Of a stretch of 64,000 nucleotides of DNA, positions 26,888 to 35,830 are shown piece after piece (the first letter of the stretch is position 1; the number at the start of each line of letters is the position of its first letter). Made by a program: the position numbers and the translations under genes. Origin of the DNA: Leptolyngbya subtilissima AS-A7 (GTDB lineage Bacteria; Cyanobacteriota; Cyanobacteriia; Phormidesmidales; Phormidesmidaceae); assembly GCF_039962255.1 (NCBI RefSeq), contig NZ_JAMPKY010000012.1, positions 124,001 through 188,000 of the forward strand. Direction: 5' to 3'. Under the pieces are notes generated by a model. It did not search any database. It saw only the letters and a list, made by a program, of their open reading frames with translations, and was not told where the DNA came from.

Positions 26888-27007
26888 TTAGTTAAAGAAG
26901 TAGCTAGAGAACAGCAGACCCAGCACAAAAACTAGCAGCAGACCCAGATATAGGGAGGTGCGGTTTAGCTCTACCGGTTGCTTATTCGGGTTTGGACTAC
27001 GATCCAT
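26888..27007 (-). CDS. psbL: Photosystem II reaction centre protein L
   Basis: A 39-residue single-helix protein, [18 protein letters not shown] followed by a hydrophobic helix and the conserved LFSSYFFN end. PsbL lies at the PSII dimer interface and influences the QA site. It sits 9 bp after the psbF stop and 83 bp before psbJ on the same transcript. Confidence 0.96.
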   Translation of the reverse strand: MDRSPNPNKQPVELNRTSLYLGLLLVFVLGLLFSSYFFN

Positions 27008-27016
27008 GGTTTTCTC

Positions 27017-27151
27017 TTATCGTTGAATAAACTGCATTGCCGCGATCGCCCCTAGGAAAAACACGCTGGGTACCCCTAAGGTATGCACAGCTAGCCAGCG
27101 CACGGTGAAGATCGGGTAAGTAATGGGCTCGTTCGGAGAATTGCTTTGCAT
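27017..27151 (-). CDS. psbF: Cytochrome b559 beta subunit
   Basis: The 44-residue protein has the start [19 protein letters not shown] and the helix containing the single haem-ligand His in [13 protein letters not shown]. Together with PsbE it binds the b559 haem of PSII. The open frame runs further upstream into psbE, but the family start is the ATG at 27151, 31 bp after the psbE stop. Confidence 0.96.
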   Translation of the reverse strand: MQSNSPNEPITYPIFTVRWLAVHTLGVPSVFFLGAIAAMQFIQR

Positions 27152-27182
27152 AGGTTCAATCAAACGTTGGAATACTAAAGCG

Positions 27183-27431
27183 TTATCGATTTGAGAACGT
27201 GTCGATCTGATCTTTCGCATCGAAGCGATCGCTCACAATCGGCAGCTGCATTTGATTGTCGGGATAGTAGGAGTTAGGGCGAGGCGTGCCAAAGGCATCG
27301 TACGCCAAGCCCGTGCTCACAAAGAGCCAGCCCGCAATAAACAACATGGGAATGGTGATGCTATGGATAATCCAGTAGCGAATACTCGTTACGATGTCGC
27401 CAAAGGGGCGCTCGCCTGTAGAACCTGCCAT
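27183..27431 (-). CDS. psbE: Cytochrome b559 alpha subunit
   Basis: The 82-residue protein begins [20 protein letters not shown], has the haem-ligand His in [18 protein letters not shown], and a lumenal domain [24 protein letters not shown]. PsbE/PsbF are essential for PSII assembly and photoprotection. First gene of the psb cluster, 97 bp downstream of ycf48, the order found in most cyanobacteria. Confidence 0.97.
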   Translation of the reverse strand: MAGSTGERPFGDIVTSIRYWIIHSITIPMLFIAGWLFVSTGLAYDAFGTPRPNSYYPDNQMQLPIVSDRFDAKDQIDTFSNR

Positions 27432-27528
27432 ATCAACGTCTCCTCTCTGAACACGAAGAATCTAATCTAATCATAGAGAACCCCGGAAACCCTAACAAGC
27501 TATTTGAGCGAAGTTCTCCCAACTTTCC

Positions 27529-28533
27529 TTAAGCAACCTCAGGCTGATATTTGAGGATCGTTCCATCCTGACCTAAGATGAAGCCTTTCTCAGGACCCAA
27601 AAACTTCACTCTATAGAAGTTAGAGGGCACATCCCCAACGGATTGATCTTTCAACCAAGTCTCGCCACCGTCAAAGCTACAGAGCAGGTTACCACCGCCA
27701 CCAGTCACCCAAATCTCATTGGCGGTGCGAAAAGCCATGTCTAGCAGTCCCCAGCTCGTTCCGAACTCAGGGCTTAGAGCCTCGGTGAAGTCGTCTGAAG
27801 AGCGAGAGTTAGAAAACCTCACCTGGCCGCCGCGGGCAATAACCCAAAGTTTGCCGTCGCTATCAAACCCCATGTTTTGCAGACGTCTTGAATTCTGACG
27901 ATTGTGAGGAATCCACTGATCCTGCCCCGGCGCCCAAGTAGAGTAAAAATTTCCTCGAGACGACACTGCCACATACCGACCGTCATCAGAACGGACCATA
28001 TTCCGCACTACCCCAACAGCCCCTTGCACTAGGGCTTTCCAAGTGCGGCCACCGTCCTCTGTACGGTAGATCGCACCAATGTCGGTAGCCATCTCAGCCG
28101 ACTTGTCACCAATAGCCGTGACTAAAAAGGGTGAACCCGGCAATTCTTTGCTCAAGGGTACGCTTTCCCAAGTCTTGCCCCCGTCACCAGTGTGCAAGAG
28201 GACCGACGGGAGACCCGCAACCCATCCCTCGTTACCGGCAAAATCGACGGAGGTAAACGTATAAGCCTGATCTTCCAAAGCCAATTCACGGACTTGCCAG
28301 GTGTTACCGCCATCTTGGGTTTCTAGCAAGGTATTCCGGCTACCCACAATCCAGCCGTGATTGGCATCTTGGGTAAATGCAATGTCAGATAGAGTAGACT
28401 TCACGGGCACCTGGATGACTTCCCAGGGATGCACGTCTGCGTCCGGCAAAAAATAACCAGAGCAGCTGGTTGCCAGCAGCACTGCCACTAGCATCACTAA
28501 GCCTCGCTTTAACCAGTCAAACGCAGCGTGCAT
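27529..28533 (-). CDS. ycf48: Photosystem II assembly factor Ycf48
   Basis: Ycf48 (HCF136 in plants) is a lumenal beta-propeller that binds newly made D1 during PSII assembly and repair. The 334-residue protein starts with a lipoprotein-type signal (LVAVLLATSCSG) and has several BNR-like blades with GW.VG...LLET.DGG.TW patterns, for example GNTLLETQDGGNTWQ-type and GAIYRTEDGGRTWKAL. The ATG at 28533 is used; an in-frame TTG lies two codons upstream. It lies between rubA and psbE on the same strand. Confidence 0.95.
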   Translation of the reverse strand: MHAAFDWLKRGLVMLVAVLLATSCSGYFLPDADVHPWEVIQVPVKSTLSDIAFTQDANHGWIVGSRNTLLETQDGGNTWQVRELALEDQAYTFTSVDFAGNEGWVAGLPSVLLHTGDGGKTWESVPLSKELPGSPFLVTAIGDKSAEMATDIGAIYRTEDGGRTWKALVQGAVGVVRNMVRSDDGRYVAVSSRGNFYSTWAPGQDQWIPHNRQNSRRLQNMGFDSDGKLWVIARGGQVRFSNSRSSDDFTEALSPEFGTSWGLLDMAFRTANEIWVTGGGGNLLCSFDGGETWLKDQSVGDVPSNFYRVKFLGPEKGFILGQDGTILKYQPEVA

Positions 28534-28629
28534 AGACAATCAAAACCCGTACTTCCTAAACAACACTCAAGTCAAATCCGCAGAGCCAGCTCTCTACCTC
28601 TGAGGCGCCTCCCAAAAGCGCTTACAGCA

Positions 28630-29058
28630 CTACCTCAAGCCGTAAAGGCTGATGAAAAACATAAACCCTACGGCCAAAGCGCCAAAGATTAAAATATTTT
28701 TCTGGCCAGGAGTCAACCGATTCACGCCCAAGCCGAAGTTCAAATTCTCCTTAAAGCCCGAGGGAGAGTTGACCGGGCCAATGTTGGCAAATCGCTTCTT
28801 CGGAGCACTACACACCGGACAGCGCCAGTTCACGGGTAAATCCTCAAAGGCAGTGCCTTGGGGAATTTTAGCCCGACTGTCACCCTTAACTGGCTCATAG
28901 GAGTAGCCGCAGGATCGACATTCGTAGCAATCCATTTCCTCAGGAGAAAGGACAACCACCTCAGCCGGGCTACTCTCAAGGCCATCAGCTCCCTCAGAAT
29001 TAGCAGCCAGATCTACAGATTCAGATGAATTAGCCGAAGGATCAGACTCAACACTCAT
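28630..29058 (-). CDS. rubA: Membrane-anchored rubredoxin RubA
   Basis: The 142-residue protein has an acidic low-complexity N-terminus (about 1-40), a rubredoxin domain with the iron ligands C-R-S-C-G and C-P-V-C, and a C-terminal membrane helix (NILIFGALAVGFMFFISLYG). RubA is required for photosystem assembly in cyanobacteria, including early PSII steps. The ATG at 29058 is preferred over a TTG eight codons upstream. It heads the rubA-ycf48-psbEFLJ cluster and faces ndhC across a 320-bp divergent spacer. Confidence 0.95.
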   Translation of the reverse strand: MSVESDPSANSSESVDLAANSEGADGLESSPAEVVVLSPEEMDCYECRSCGYSYEPVKGDSRAKIPQGTAFEDLPVNWRCPVCSAPKKRFANIGPVNSPSGFKENLNFGLGVNRLTPGQKNILIFGALAVGFMFFISLYGLR

Positions 29059-29378
29059 AGGACTAAGGCACCTTAAATTCAATCAAGAGTTACCGGGCGG
29101 TCAGAATTCTCCGTGGTCCGTCCTCTGTGACCAGAAAAAGCTCACCAAACAACGTGCAGGGCAAAGATGCTCGTTGTAAACAATTATGACACAGTTGGGC
29201 CACCCAGCTTTTGGGCTAATCCTTGGCTTAAGTTTGCGATCGCACGACCAAGCTCCCATTGCCAAATCAACTTTGACCCTAGTTTTTCAGCTAAATTGCC
29301 TTAGAATACACCTAAAGCGCATGGGCTGCTAAGTCTCAGACCGCACTGTGTGTAATAGCCTTCTAGGGTGGTGAACCT
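29059..29378. promoter_or_regulatory. Divergent promoter region of rubA-psb and ndhCKJ clusters
   Basis: A 320-bp spacer with a HIP1 palindrome near 29237 and no gene. Both photosystem II assembly and NDH-1 transcripts must be started here or nearby. I cannot place -10/-35 elements with confidence. Confidence 0.45.
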
Positions 29379-29741
29379 GTGTTCGTCTTATCTGGTTACG
29401 AATATTTCCTAGTCTTCTTACTCATATCCTGTCTGGTGCCAGTGGCCGCTTTGACAGCCTCCAAGCTGTTGCGCCCTGTTAGCCGAGGTCCTGCCCGCAG
29501 AACCACCTACGAGTCGGGCATGGAGCCCATTGGTGGCGCATGGATTCAGTTCAACATTCGCTACTATATGTTTGCGCTGGTCTTTGTGATCTTCGACGTA
29601 GAAACTGTCTTCTTGTATCCATGGGCGGTAGCGTTTAACCAGCTAGGCTTGTTAGCATTCGTAGAAGCACTGATTTTTATTGCCATTTTGGTTGTTGGTC
29701 TTGTGTACGCTTGGCGTAAAGGAGCCTTGGAATGGTCATGA
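29379..29741 (+). CDS. ndhC: NAD(P)H-quinone oxidoreductase subunit 3
   Basis: The 120-residue membrane subunit of NDH-1 has three helices and the family block [19 protein letters not shown] followed by [23 protein letters not shown]. It begins with GTG at 29379 ([10 protein letters not shown]), the normal NdhC start. Its end overlaps ndhK by 10 bp, so translation is coupled. NDH-1 in cyanobacteria supports cyclic electron flow, respiration and, in special forms, CO2 uptake. Confidence 0.97.
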   Translation: MFVLSGYEYFLVFLLISCLVPVAALTASKLLRPVSRGPARRTTYESGMEPIGGAWIQFNIRYYMFALVFVIFDVETVFLYPWAVAFNQLGLLAFVEALIFIAILVVGLVYAWRKGALEWS

Positions 29742-30475
29742 CACCCCCCCCAGCCACCGATCCGCTTTCTCTGGCCCCAGGGGAAAGGCTTGCCAATCCT
29801 TCAGCGCCGCCTGCTGTAACCCATGGGCTCTCTGAGAACGTCATCTTGACTACGGTCGATGACCTTTATAATTGGTGTCGGTTATCCAGCTTGTTTCCCT
29901 TGCTCTACGGCACCGCCTGCTGCTTCATTGAGTTTGCAGCGTTGATTGGCTCTCGCTTCGACTTCGATCGCTTCGGGTTGTTGCCTAGGGCCAGCCCCCG
30001 TCAAGCCGACCTAATCATTACCGCTGGCACCATCAACATGAAGATGGCCCCTGCCCTAGTACGGCTCTACGAGCAAATGCCAGATCCCAAGTACGTTATT
30101 GCTATGGGAGCCTGCACTATCACTGGCGGCATGTTCAGCAGCGACTCCACTTCGGCAGTGCGTGGAGTCGACAAGTTAATTCCGGTCGATGTTTATATTC
30201 CTGGCTGCCCTCCCAGACCTGAGGCGATCATTGATGCCATTATCAAGCTCAGGAAGAAAGTAGCGACAGAATCTATGCAGGATCGTGCTTACACCCTGCA
30301 AACCCATCGTTTTTATGAGCGCAGCCATCAGCTTAAAGCAGTGCCTGCAATCCTAACAGGTCAGTACTTACAGACAGGCACTCATACGGTGCCGCCCAAG
30401 GAGCTTATGGAAGCTATGGGGATGCCCATGTCTGAAACTGTAGCAGAGCTGACTCCCGAGAATAAGGAGGTTTAA
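29732..30475 (+). CDS. ndhK: NAD(P)H-quinone oxidoreductase subunit K
   Basis: This peripheral-arm subunit carries the N2 [4Fe-4S] cluster. The 247-residue protein shows [19 protein letters not shown] (two adjacent cysteines), [10 protein letters not shown] and VPGCPPRPE-type cysteine ligands (here [11 protein letters not shown]). The start ATG at 29732 overlaps ndhC; a second ATG follows at 29738. The C-terminal ~65 residues are a normal cyanobacterial extension. ndhJ starts at the very next base. Confidence 0.97.
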   Translation: MVMTPPPATDPLSLAPGERLANPSAPPAVTHGLSENVILTTVDDLYNWCRLSSLFPLLYGTACCFIEFAALIGSRFDFDRFGLLPRASPRQADLIITAGTINMKMAPALVRLYEQMPDPKYVIAMGACTITGGMFSSDSTSAVRGVDKLIPVDVYIPGCPPRPEAIIDAIIKLRKKVATESMQDRAYTLQTHRFYERSHQLKAVPAILTGQYLQTGTHTVPPKELMEAMGMPMSETVAELTPENKEV

Positions 30476-31027
30476 ATGGCTGAAGAAGACTCCCAGGTAT
30501 CATCTCCGCAGCCAGAGCCTGCCGGTGAATCATCGGCAGCGCCTCTGGTAGAGGCGGGTGCTGTATCTAGTTGGTTAACTGAAAACGGGTTTGACCACAG
30601 GTTAATGCCCCGCGATCATTTAGGAATAGAGATAATTACGGTAGAACCGCAATTCCTTATTCCAATTTGTACTGCTCTATATGCCTATGGCTTTAATTAT
30701 CTCCAGTGCCAAGGAGCCTACGATGATGGTCCAGGCAAGGAGCTGGTGAGTTTTTACCATTTGGTAAAACTGGACGACAACATCGATAACCCCGAAGAAG
30801 TCAGAGTTAAGGTATTTTTGCCTCGCAGCAATCCTCGAGTACCTTCGGTGTACTGGATCTGGAAGGCAGCCGATTGGCAAGAGCGGGAAAGCTATGATAT
30901 GTATGGCATCGTTTACGAGGGCCATCCCAATTTAAAGCGACTGCTCATGCCTGAGGACTGGGTTGGCTGGCCGCTTCGCAAAGATTATATTTCTCCTGAC
31001 TTCTATGAGCTTCAGGATGCCTATTGA
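30476..31027 (+). CDS. ndhJ: NAD(P)H-quinone oxidoreductase subunit J
   Basis: The 183-residue peripheral-arm subunit (30-kDa subunit homolog) contains VSFYHLVKL, the family motif [31 protein letters not shown] and the closing PLRKDY. The ATG follows the ndhK TAA with no gap, preceded by AAGGAGG. It completes the ndhC-K-J operon conserved in cyanobacteria and chloroplasts. The first ~35 residues are low complexity. Confidence 0.97.
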   Translation: MAEEDSQVSSPQPEPAGESSAAPLVEAGAVSSWLTENGFDHRLMPRDHLGIEIITVEPQFLIPICTALYAYGFNYLQCQGAYDDGPGKELVSFYHLVKLDDNIDNPEEVRVKVFLPRSNPRVPSVYWIWKAADWQERESYDMYGIVYEGHPNLKRLLMPEDWVGWPLRKDYISPDFYELQDAY

Positions 31028-31668
31028 GGCTCCAGCATGAGGTTTATGCTTGTAAAGCGGTTATTAAAAGCTGTTATCACCAATCCGTGCACCTCTTGTA
31101 CAGCTTCCAGATATGCCTGTGTTTAAGTCGAGCAACTTTTTCGGCAGGCTATATTTCCGCAGGGTGTCAATTGAGTAAGTCGCTGGTTTCCTGTGGCGCA
31201 GCTCTTTGGGTTTGAGAAATAGCCTGATGTTCTTTCATCAGGCTATTTTCCGTAGATGGTCTTGTTCACCGAATTTGCTTGTGCCTGCAAAACTGCACCT
31301 GAGTGAGCAGACTTACGACATCAAGTTCCTGATAGGCTTTGAGCATCATAGAATCGTCATCATTGTTAAGACAGTGCTAGACAGCTCAACACCCCTCCCC
31401 CCGCGGCTGCTTCCATAGGATATGCTTGCGTAAAGGGTTTAAGCATCTATTTAAATCAGATAGGCAGTTATACGAGTCTTTGACTCATTATTTAGACCTA
31501 CTAGCGTTCACCACTAAGGCGACCTAGACATTTTCACTTAATGCGGCCGACTGCAGGTCAAAACCTGTAGTCTAAGCAATCGAGTTGTCTATGTGGAATG
31601 GGACAGTAGCTTACCGCATTGCGTAAGTAACCGAATTGTTTTCAGGCGTATCTCACTTCTATTCGTCT
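31028..31668. other. Spacer between ndhJ and the Wzc-like gene
   Basis: A 641-bp stretch with no convincing gene; frames of about 60-70 codons have no family match or start signal. It contains the hairpin at 31221-31249. The right half is AT-rich and should hold the promoter of the polysaccharide genes. Confidence 0.5.
31221..31249 (+). terminator. Terminator downstream of ndhCKJ
   Basis: AGCCTGATG (31221-31229) and CATCAGGCT (31236-31244) form a perfect 9-bp stem with loop TTCTTT, followed by ATTTT. It lies ~195 bp after ndhJ. Confidence 0.75.
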
Positions 31669-33867
31669 ATGACTAACAAGACCTACCAAGATTACGTTGA
31701 AGAAATTGACCTACAACGCTATTGGCTGGTGCTGAAACGGCGTTGGTTGCCAGCGACTCTTGTGCTAGGCACCTGTATAGCAGGTTCAGTACTCTTTGCC
31801 TTGACGCGGGATCCATCCTATAGCGCAGAAGGCAGCATACTGGTTAGGCCAGACCTTACGCCAACACTGACTGGGGTAGGGACAGATATTAGGGAACTCC
31901 CTCTCTCAGTGAACAACCTGCAGAACCAAAGTTCTGTTGTGCTTTCAACTGCAGTTATGGAATCCGTTATTGAGAACCTGGGTCTTACGGATGATGATGG
32001 CGTGCCTCTAAAGCCAGCAGATCTAAGCACCAAACTCAAAGTAGAGTCTACAGAACAGGCAGACATCTTACAGATTGCCTATAGTTCCGACGATCCGAAT
32101 GAGGCTGCTACCGTTGTTAACGCCGTAATGGATGCGTATCTAGAACGAGACATTCTCAGCAACCGCCTGAAGGCAGCTACAGCTAGAGAATTCATTGAGC
32201 GGCAACTGCCTATTGCTGAAGCTGATCTAGACCGTTCGGCCGCAGCACTGCAGCAGTTCAAGGATGCTAATGGCATTGTTGTTCTGGAAGACGAAGCTGT
32301 CGTAGCCGTTACTGCGATCGCTGAGCTAGACACCCAGATTCGCGATGTGTCTTCTACTCTCGCTAGTGCCAACACTCAGGCAAGCAAGCTACAAGAACAA
32401 TTAGCAATCCCACTAGAGCAAGCCAAACGCATCGAAACTTTAAGCCAGTCTACGGCTGTTCAGCAAGCACTAGCAGATTTACAGCTAGCCCAAGCAGAGT
32501 TGGCAAGTCAGCGTAGTCTCTATCGAGAGACTCACCCCACCGTAATCAACCTAGAGCGCCGAGTAGAATCACTGGAAAGCCTGCTTAGGGAACGAGTTGA
32601 AGACATCGTAGGCACAACTGAGCTTGCGGGTCTCGGCAATCTACAGATGAGCCCTCTAGATCAACAGCTCACAACAGACTTAGCCACAGCAGTCGTAAAC
32701 CGTTCTAGTTTGGCTAGTCAACTGCAAAGTTTGGTTGAATCTCGAAATCGTTATGCCGAGAGAATTCAAGCGTTTCCAGCCCTTGAGAAGCGCCAATTGG
32801 AATTGACTCAGCGTCTTCAGTCAGCTCAGCTAAACTATGAAAATCTTTTAGCAGCTTTTCAACAAACTCAGCTAGCTGAAAACCAAACCGTCGGCAGCGC
32901 CGAAATTTTGGAAAGGGCTGAACCTGCAGAAGACGCTGGTAGCCTACTTATTCCGTCCCTTGTCGTTGGCACCTTTCTAGGTAGTTTGCTTGGTATTGCT
33001 TGCGCCTTCTTCCTAGATTTGGTCGACAAATCAGTCAAAACTGCCAAGGATGGCGAGATGTTGCTGGGCTACACTCTACTCGGTTTAATTCCTAAGTTTC
33101 GCACGAAGTCTGAGAGTGAAGGCTCTACAGCCTACCTTGCAGGTAGACTTGACCGAGCTGCCTATATTCCTGCCCTTGATAGAGATCAACCCATGGTCTC
33201 GGCAGCTTTTCAGATGCTTCAGGCAAATCTAAAATTCACCAGCTCTGACACCCCTCATCGCGTCATCGCAATTACTAGTTCAGTTTCCGAAGAAGGTAAA
33301 TCCGAAGTTTCAGCCAATTTAGCTGCTACTTTGGCTCAATCAGGTAAGCAGGTATTGTTGATTGATGCTGACCTTCGCTCTCCATCTCAGCACCATATTT
33401 GGGATGTTATTAACCGAGCTGGTTTAAGCCAAGTACTAATTAGAGAAGAAACCCAACAAGACGTTATTCACAAAATCTCTGAGAACCTAACTCTCATGAC
33501 AGCTGGTGCTCTTCCACCTAACCCTCTAGCCATCCTAGATTCTGAGCGAATGGCAGATTTTCTCCAGCAGATGAAGCGGCAGTACGACTACATCTTAATT
33601 GATACACCGCCGCTCCTAGGGGCTGCAGATGCAGCTGTGCTAGGGCGTATGTCTGACGGTGTTCTGTTGGTGCTGAGACCTCGAAAAGTAGACTCTGCAA
33701 ATGCCCTAGCAGCCAAGTCTTTCCTAGAACGGTCGCAGGCAAACGTCCTAGGCGTAGTTGCCAATGGAGTGGATATCAATAACGAGCACGGCGATTATGT
33801 CTCTCGCATTAAAGCTGGCGAGTATGGGAAGACAACGCTATCAGAAATGCAAACAACGGTTCGTTAG
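31669..33867 (+). CDS. Wzc-like polysaccharide co-polymerase / tyrosine autokinase
   Basis: This inner-membrane protein controls exopolysaccharide chain length and export. The 732-residue chain has an N-terminal Wzz domain with TM1 (about 25-45), a long coiled-coil periplasmic region (LSTKLKVEST to about 395), a GNVR-type segment and TM2 (LLIPSLVVGTFLGSLLG). The cytoplasmic BY-kinase P-loop domain has ITSSVSEEGKSEVSANLAA, Walker A' LLIDADLR and Walker B YILIDTPP. The P-loop reads GKSE where most have GKST. Only two tyrosines (GDYVS, GEYGK) occur in the tail, fewer than a classic Tyr cluster. Start ATG 31669; TTG 31636 is the far limit. Confidence 0.92.
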   Translation: MTNKTYQDYVEEIDLQRYWLVLKRRWLPATLVLGTCIAGSVLFALTRDPSYSAEGSILVRPDLTPTLTGVGTDIRELPLSVNNLQNQSSVVLSTAVMESVIENLGLTDDDGVPLKPADLSTKLKVESTEQADILQIAYSSDDPNEAATVVNAVMDAYLERDILSNRLKAATAREFIERQLPIAEADLDRSAAALQQFKDANGIVVLEDEAVVAVTAIAELDTQIRDVSSTLASANTQASKLQEQLAIPLEQAKRIETLSQSTAVQQALADLQLAQAELASQRSLYRETHPTVINLERRVESLESLLRERVEDIVGTTELAGLGNLQMSPLDQQLTTDLATAVVNRSSLASQLQSLVESRNRYAERIQAFPALEKRQLELTQRLQSAQLNYENLLAAFQQTQLAENQTVGSAEILERAEPAEDAGSLLIPSLVVGTFLGSLLGIACAFFLDLVDKSVKTAKDGEMLLGYTLLGLIPKFRTKSESEGSTAYLAGRLDRAAYIPALDRDQPMVSAAFQMLQANLKFTSSDTPHRVIAITSSVSEEGKSEVSANLAATLAQSGKQVLLIDADLRSPSQHHIWDVINRAGLSQVLIREETQQDVIHKISENLTLMTAGALPPNPLAILDSERMADFLQQMKRQYDYILIDTPPLLGAADAAVLGRMSDGVLLVLRPRKVDSANALAAKSFLERSQANVLGVVANGVDINNEHGDYVSRIKAGEYGKTTLSEMQTTVR

Positions 33868-33884
33868 ACTTATTGCTTAAGATT

Positions 33885-35036
33885 ATGAAACTAGATAAGT
33901 TTTCTATTGCGCTAATTTCGCTCTCAGCCACATTAGCTCACAGTTGCTTGTGGAGCCTAGGAGCAGCAAATGCTCAACAATCGGTAGAATTTAGCTCTCC
34001 AACCGAGTCAGTAAATGCTCAACAATCAACAGAGTTTAATTCTCCAACTATCGAGCTGCCAACTTCACAGGCTCCTGGAAACTATATTTTAGGAGCAGGT
34101 GACCAAATTGCTATTGAGGTCTTCGGATACGAAGAGTTCACTGGTTCACGGGTGGTTTTGCCTGATGGCACGATGCCTTTTCCATTCTTAGGGTCTATTC
34201 AAGCAGCAGGAAAAACTGTCGACAATTTATCCGAAGAAATTACCCAAGGGCTCAATGCCTATCTGGTAAACCCAGTCGTCAATGTCAGCTTAACGGCGCT
34301 GCGTCCAGTAGTTGTAGATGTAGCGGGTGAGGTTTATCGTCCTGGACCTGTACAGCTGAGTAGCTTAACCTCAGCTGAAACGCAGCTAGACGTAAATGCC
34401 CGGATTACAGCAGCCACAACAACACCAACCTTATCTTCGGCCTTAGTGGCTGCAGGCGGGATACGCCGCACAGCAGATATTCGCTCAGTTATAGTCCGAC
34501 GACAGCTATCAAACGGTCAGGCGCAGGATATTTCTGTGAACCTATGGGATGCAATTTCCAGTGGTGGTCAAGGCAACAACTTGGTGCTCAGAGATGGAGA
34601 TTCTATCTTCGTACCTAAGGCACAGCCCGGTGCTGAGATTGATCCATCTTTAGTAGCAAGTTCAAGCATTGCTCCAGACAACGTTCGAGTACGCGTTATT
34701 GGCGATGGCGTAGTTCAACCAGGGGAAGTACAGATACAGCCCAACAGTTCGGTGGCTGGCGCGATCGCTGCGGCTGGTGGCCCTAATTCTGACGCAGCAC
34801 TAGGAGAAGTTCGCCTCGTGCGGCTTTCAGAGACAGGGCAGGTTGAAGAACAGAAAGTAGACCTTTCCAGCTTGGTAGATAACTATCAAGTTCAGGATGG
34901 AGATGTAATTTTAGTACCTAAGAAAGGTTACCTGGTCGGTATTGATACTATAAATCGAGCCTTAACTCCAATCTTGGCTCCTTTAGGTGGGATCTTCAAC
35001 ATTCTGGATGTCTTTAACATATTTAATGATGACTAA
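33885..35036 (+). CDS. Wza-like polysaccharide export protein (SLBB domains)
   Basis: The 383-residue outer-membrane export protein has a signal peptide (KFSIALISLSATLAHSCLWSLGAANA), a polysaccharide-export domain from about 60 (NYILGAGDQIAIEVFGYEEFTGS, VLPDGTMPFPFLGSIQAAGKT), and two SLBB domains (VVVDVAGEVYRPGPVQL and VRVIGDGVVQPGEVQI). It is 17 bp after the Wzc-like gene, a classic wzc-wza-type pair. Just after the signal peptide a 15-residue unit is duplicated (NAQQSVEFSSPTESV / NAQQSTEFNSPT). A strong terminator follows at 35158-35187. Confidence 0.92.
   Translation: MKLDKFSIALISLSATLAHSCLWSLGAANAQQSVEFSSPTESVNAQQSTEFNSPTIELPTSQAPGNYILGAGDQIAIEVFGYEEFTGSRVVLPDGTMPFPFLGSIQAAGKTVDNLSEEITQGLNAYLVNPVVNVSLTALRPVVVDVAGEVYRPGPVQLSSLTSAETQLDVNARITAATTTPTLSSALVAAGGIRRTADIRSVIVRRQLSNGQAQDISVNLWDAISSGGQGNNLVLRDGDSIFVPKAQPGAEIDPSLVASSSIAPDNVRVRVIGDGVVQPGEVQIQPNSSVAGAIAAAGGPNSDAALGEVRLVRLSETGQVEEQKVDLSSLVDNYQVQDGDVILVPKKGYLVGIDTINRALTPILAPLGGIFNILDVFNIFNDD
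33968..34057 (+). repeat. 45-bp tandem duplication in the Wza-like gene
   Basis: Units starting at 33968 and 34013 share the AAATGCTCAACAATC start and encode NAQQS-EF-SPT. They keep the frame and extend the linker after the signal peptide. Confidence 0.8.
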
Positions 35037-35830
35037 GCAACTGTGTTGAAGCAAGGTTACCGTAAGAGAGCTAGCTCTATGTAGTTGGCCTGCCTAAAGT
35101 TCAGGTATTTTATCAGATCAATACTGCTTAGCTAAGCAAAGCACTCTACTATACTTAAACTCCTTGGTTGACCAAGGAGTTTTTTTAGCGTCTGATATTC
35201 GTAGTATAGCCATCGCCAAATCAATCAAAGTACGCTGTATCGCCCTTGATTGCGATAGTCTGTGTAGTGTGGCCCCTTTTTATCAGTGGCAATGACTTGT
35301 GTGCTAAACACAGCAGTCAGTGTTATAACACTTCGTCAGTCTCGCTACTTGTATGGAAACTCTAGAGCAATCCTCTGTTCAGCCATATAAAGAAGAGAAT
35401 GCAAAATCAAGCATTCATCATCTATAGCATTAACATCTAAAAGATCCAAGTTTTGCATTCTACCGGTGAGTTAATACAGACTAGCCTTCACTGTCAAAAA
35501 GCTCAATTACTGATTAAAATATAGCCTTCCCTAACATCTTGTAATCAGGAACGTTAGTTCTAGACTTTTGCCCTAAGCTTGCTTGACTAATAAGCCACTA
35601 AACTGATAACTAGACTATCAAGATGATGAGCTGATTTACTTTCGAATGTTAGTTCGTTTTTGGCTATATGCATGGGAAGCTTATCGACCAACACTCCATT
35701 GCAAAATTAATAGGTGCAATTTCAACCTCTCAAAAGTAGCTTGCCACTAAACAGATATTCTGCAGTAAATTGAATAGTATTCCAATACCTACTCTAAAAG
35801 GTCTACTGCTTTAAGTTCTATAAAAATGCT
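35037..35830. other. Long AT-rich spacer between convergent genes
   Basis: About 790 bp between the 3' ends of the Wza-like and ligase-like genes. Apart from the terminator at 35158-35187 I see no gene. A minus-strand stretch near 35222-35340 is open for about 36 codons but matches nothing I know. The length is unusual for a region needing no promoters. Confidence 0.5.
35158..35187 (+). terminator. Strong rho-independent terminator after the Wza-like gene
   Basis: AACTCCTTGG (35158-35167) pairs perfectly with CCAAGGAGTT (35172-35181) around TTGA, and seven consecutive T (from 35180) run through the end of the stem. Confidence 0.9.
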
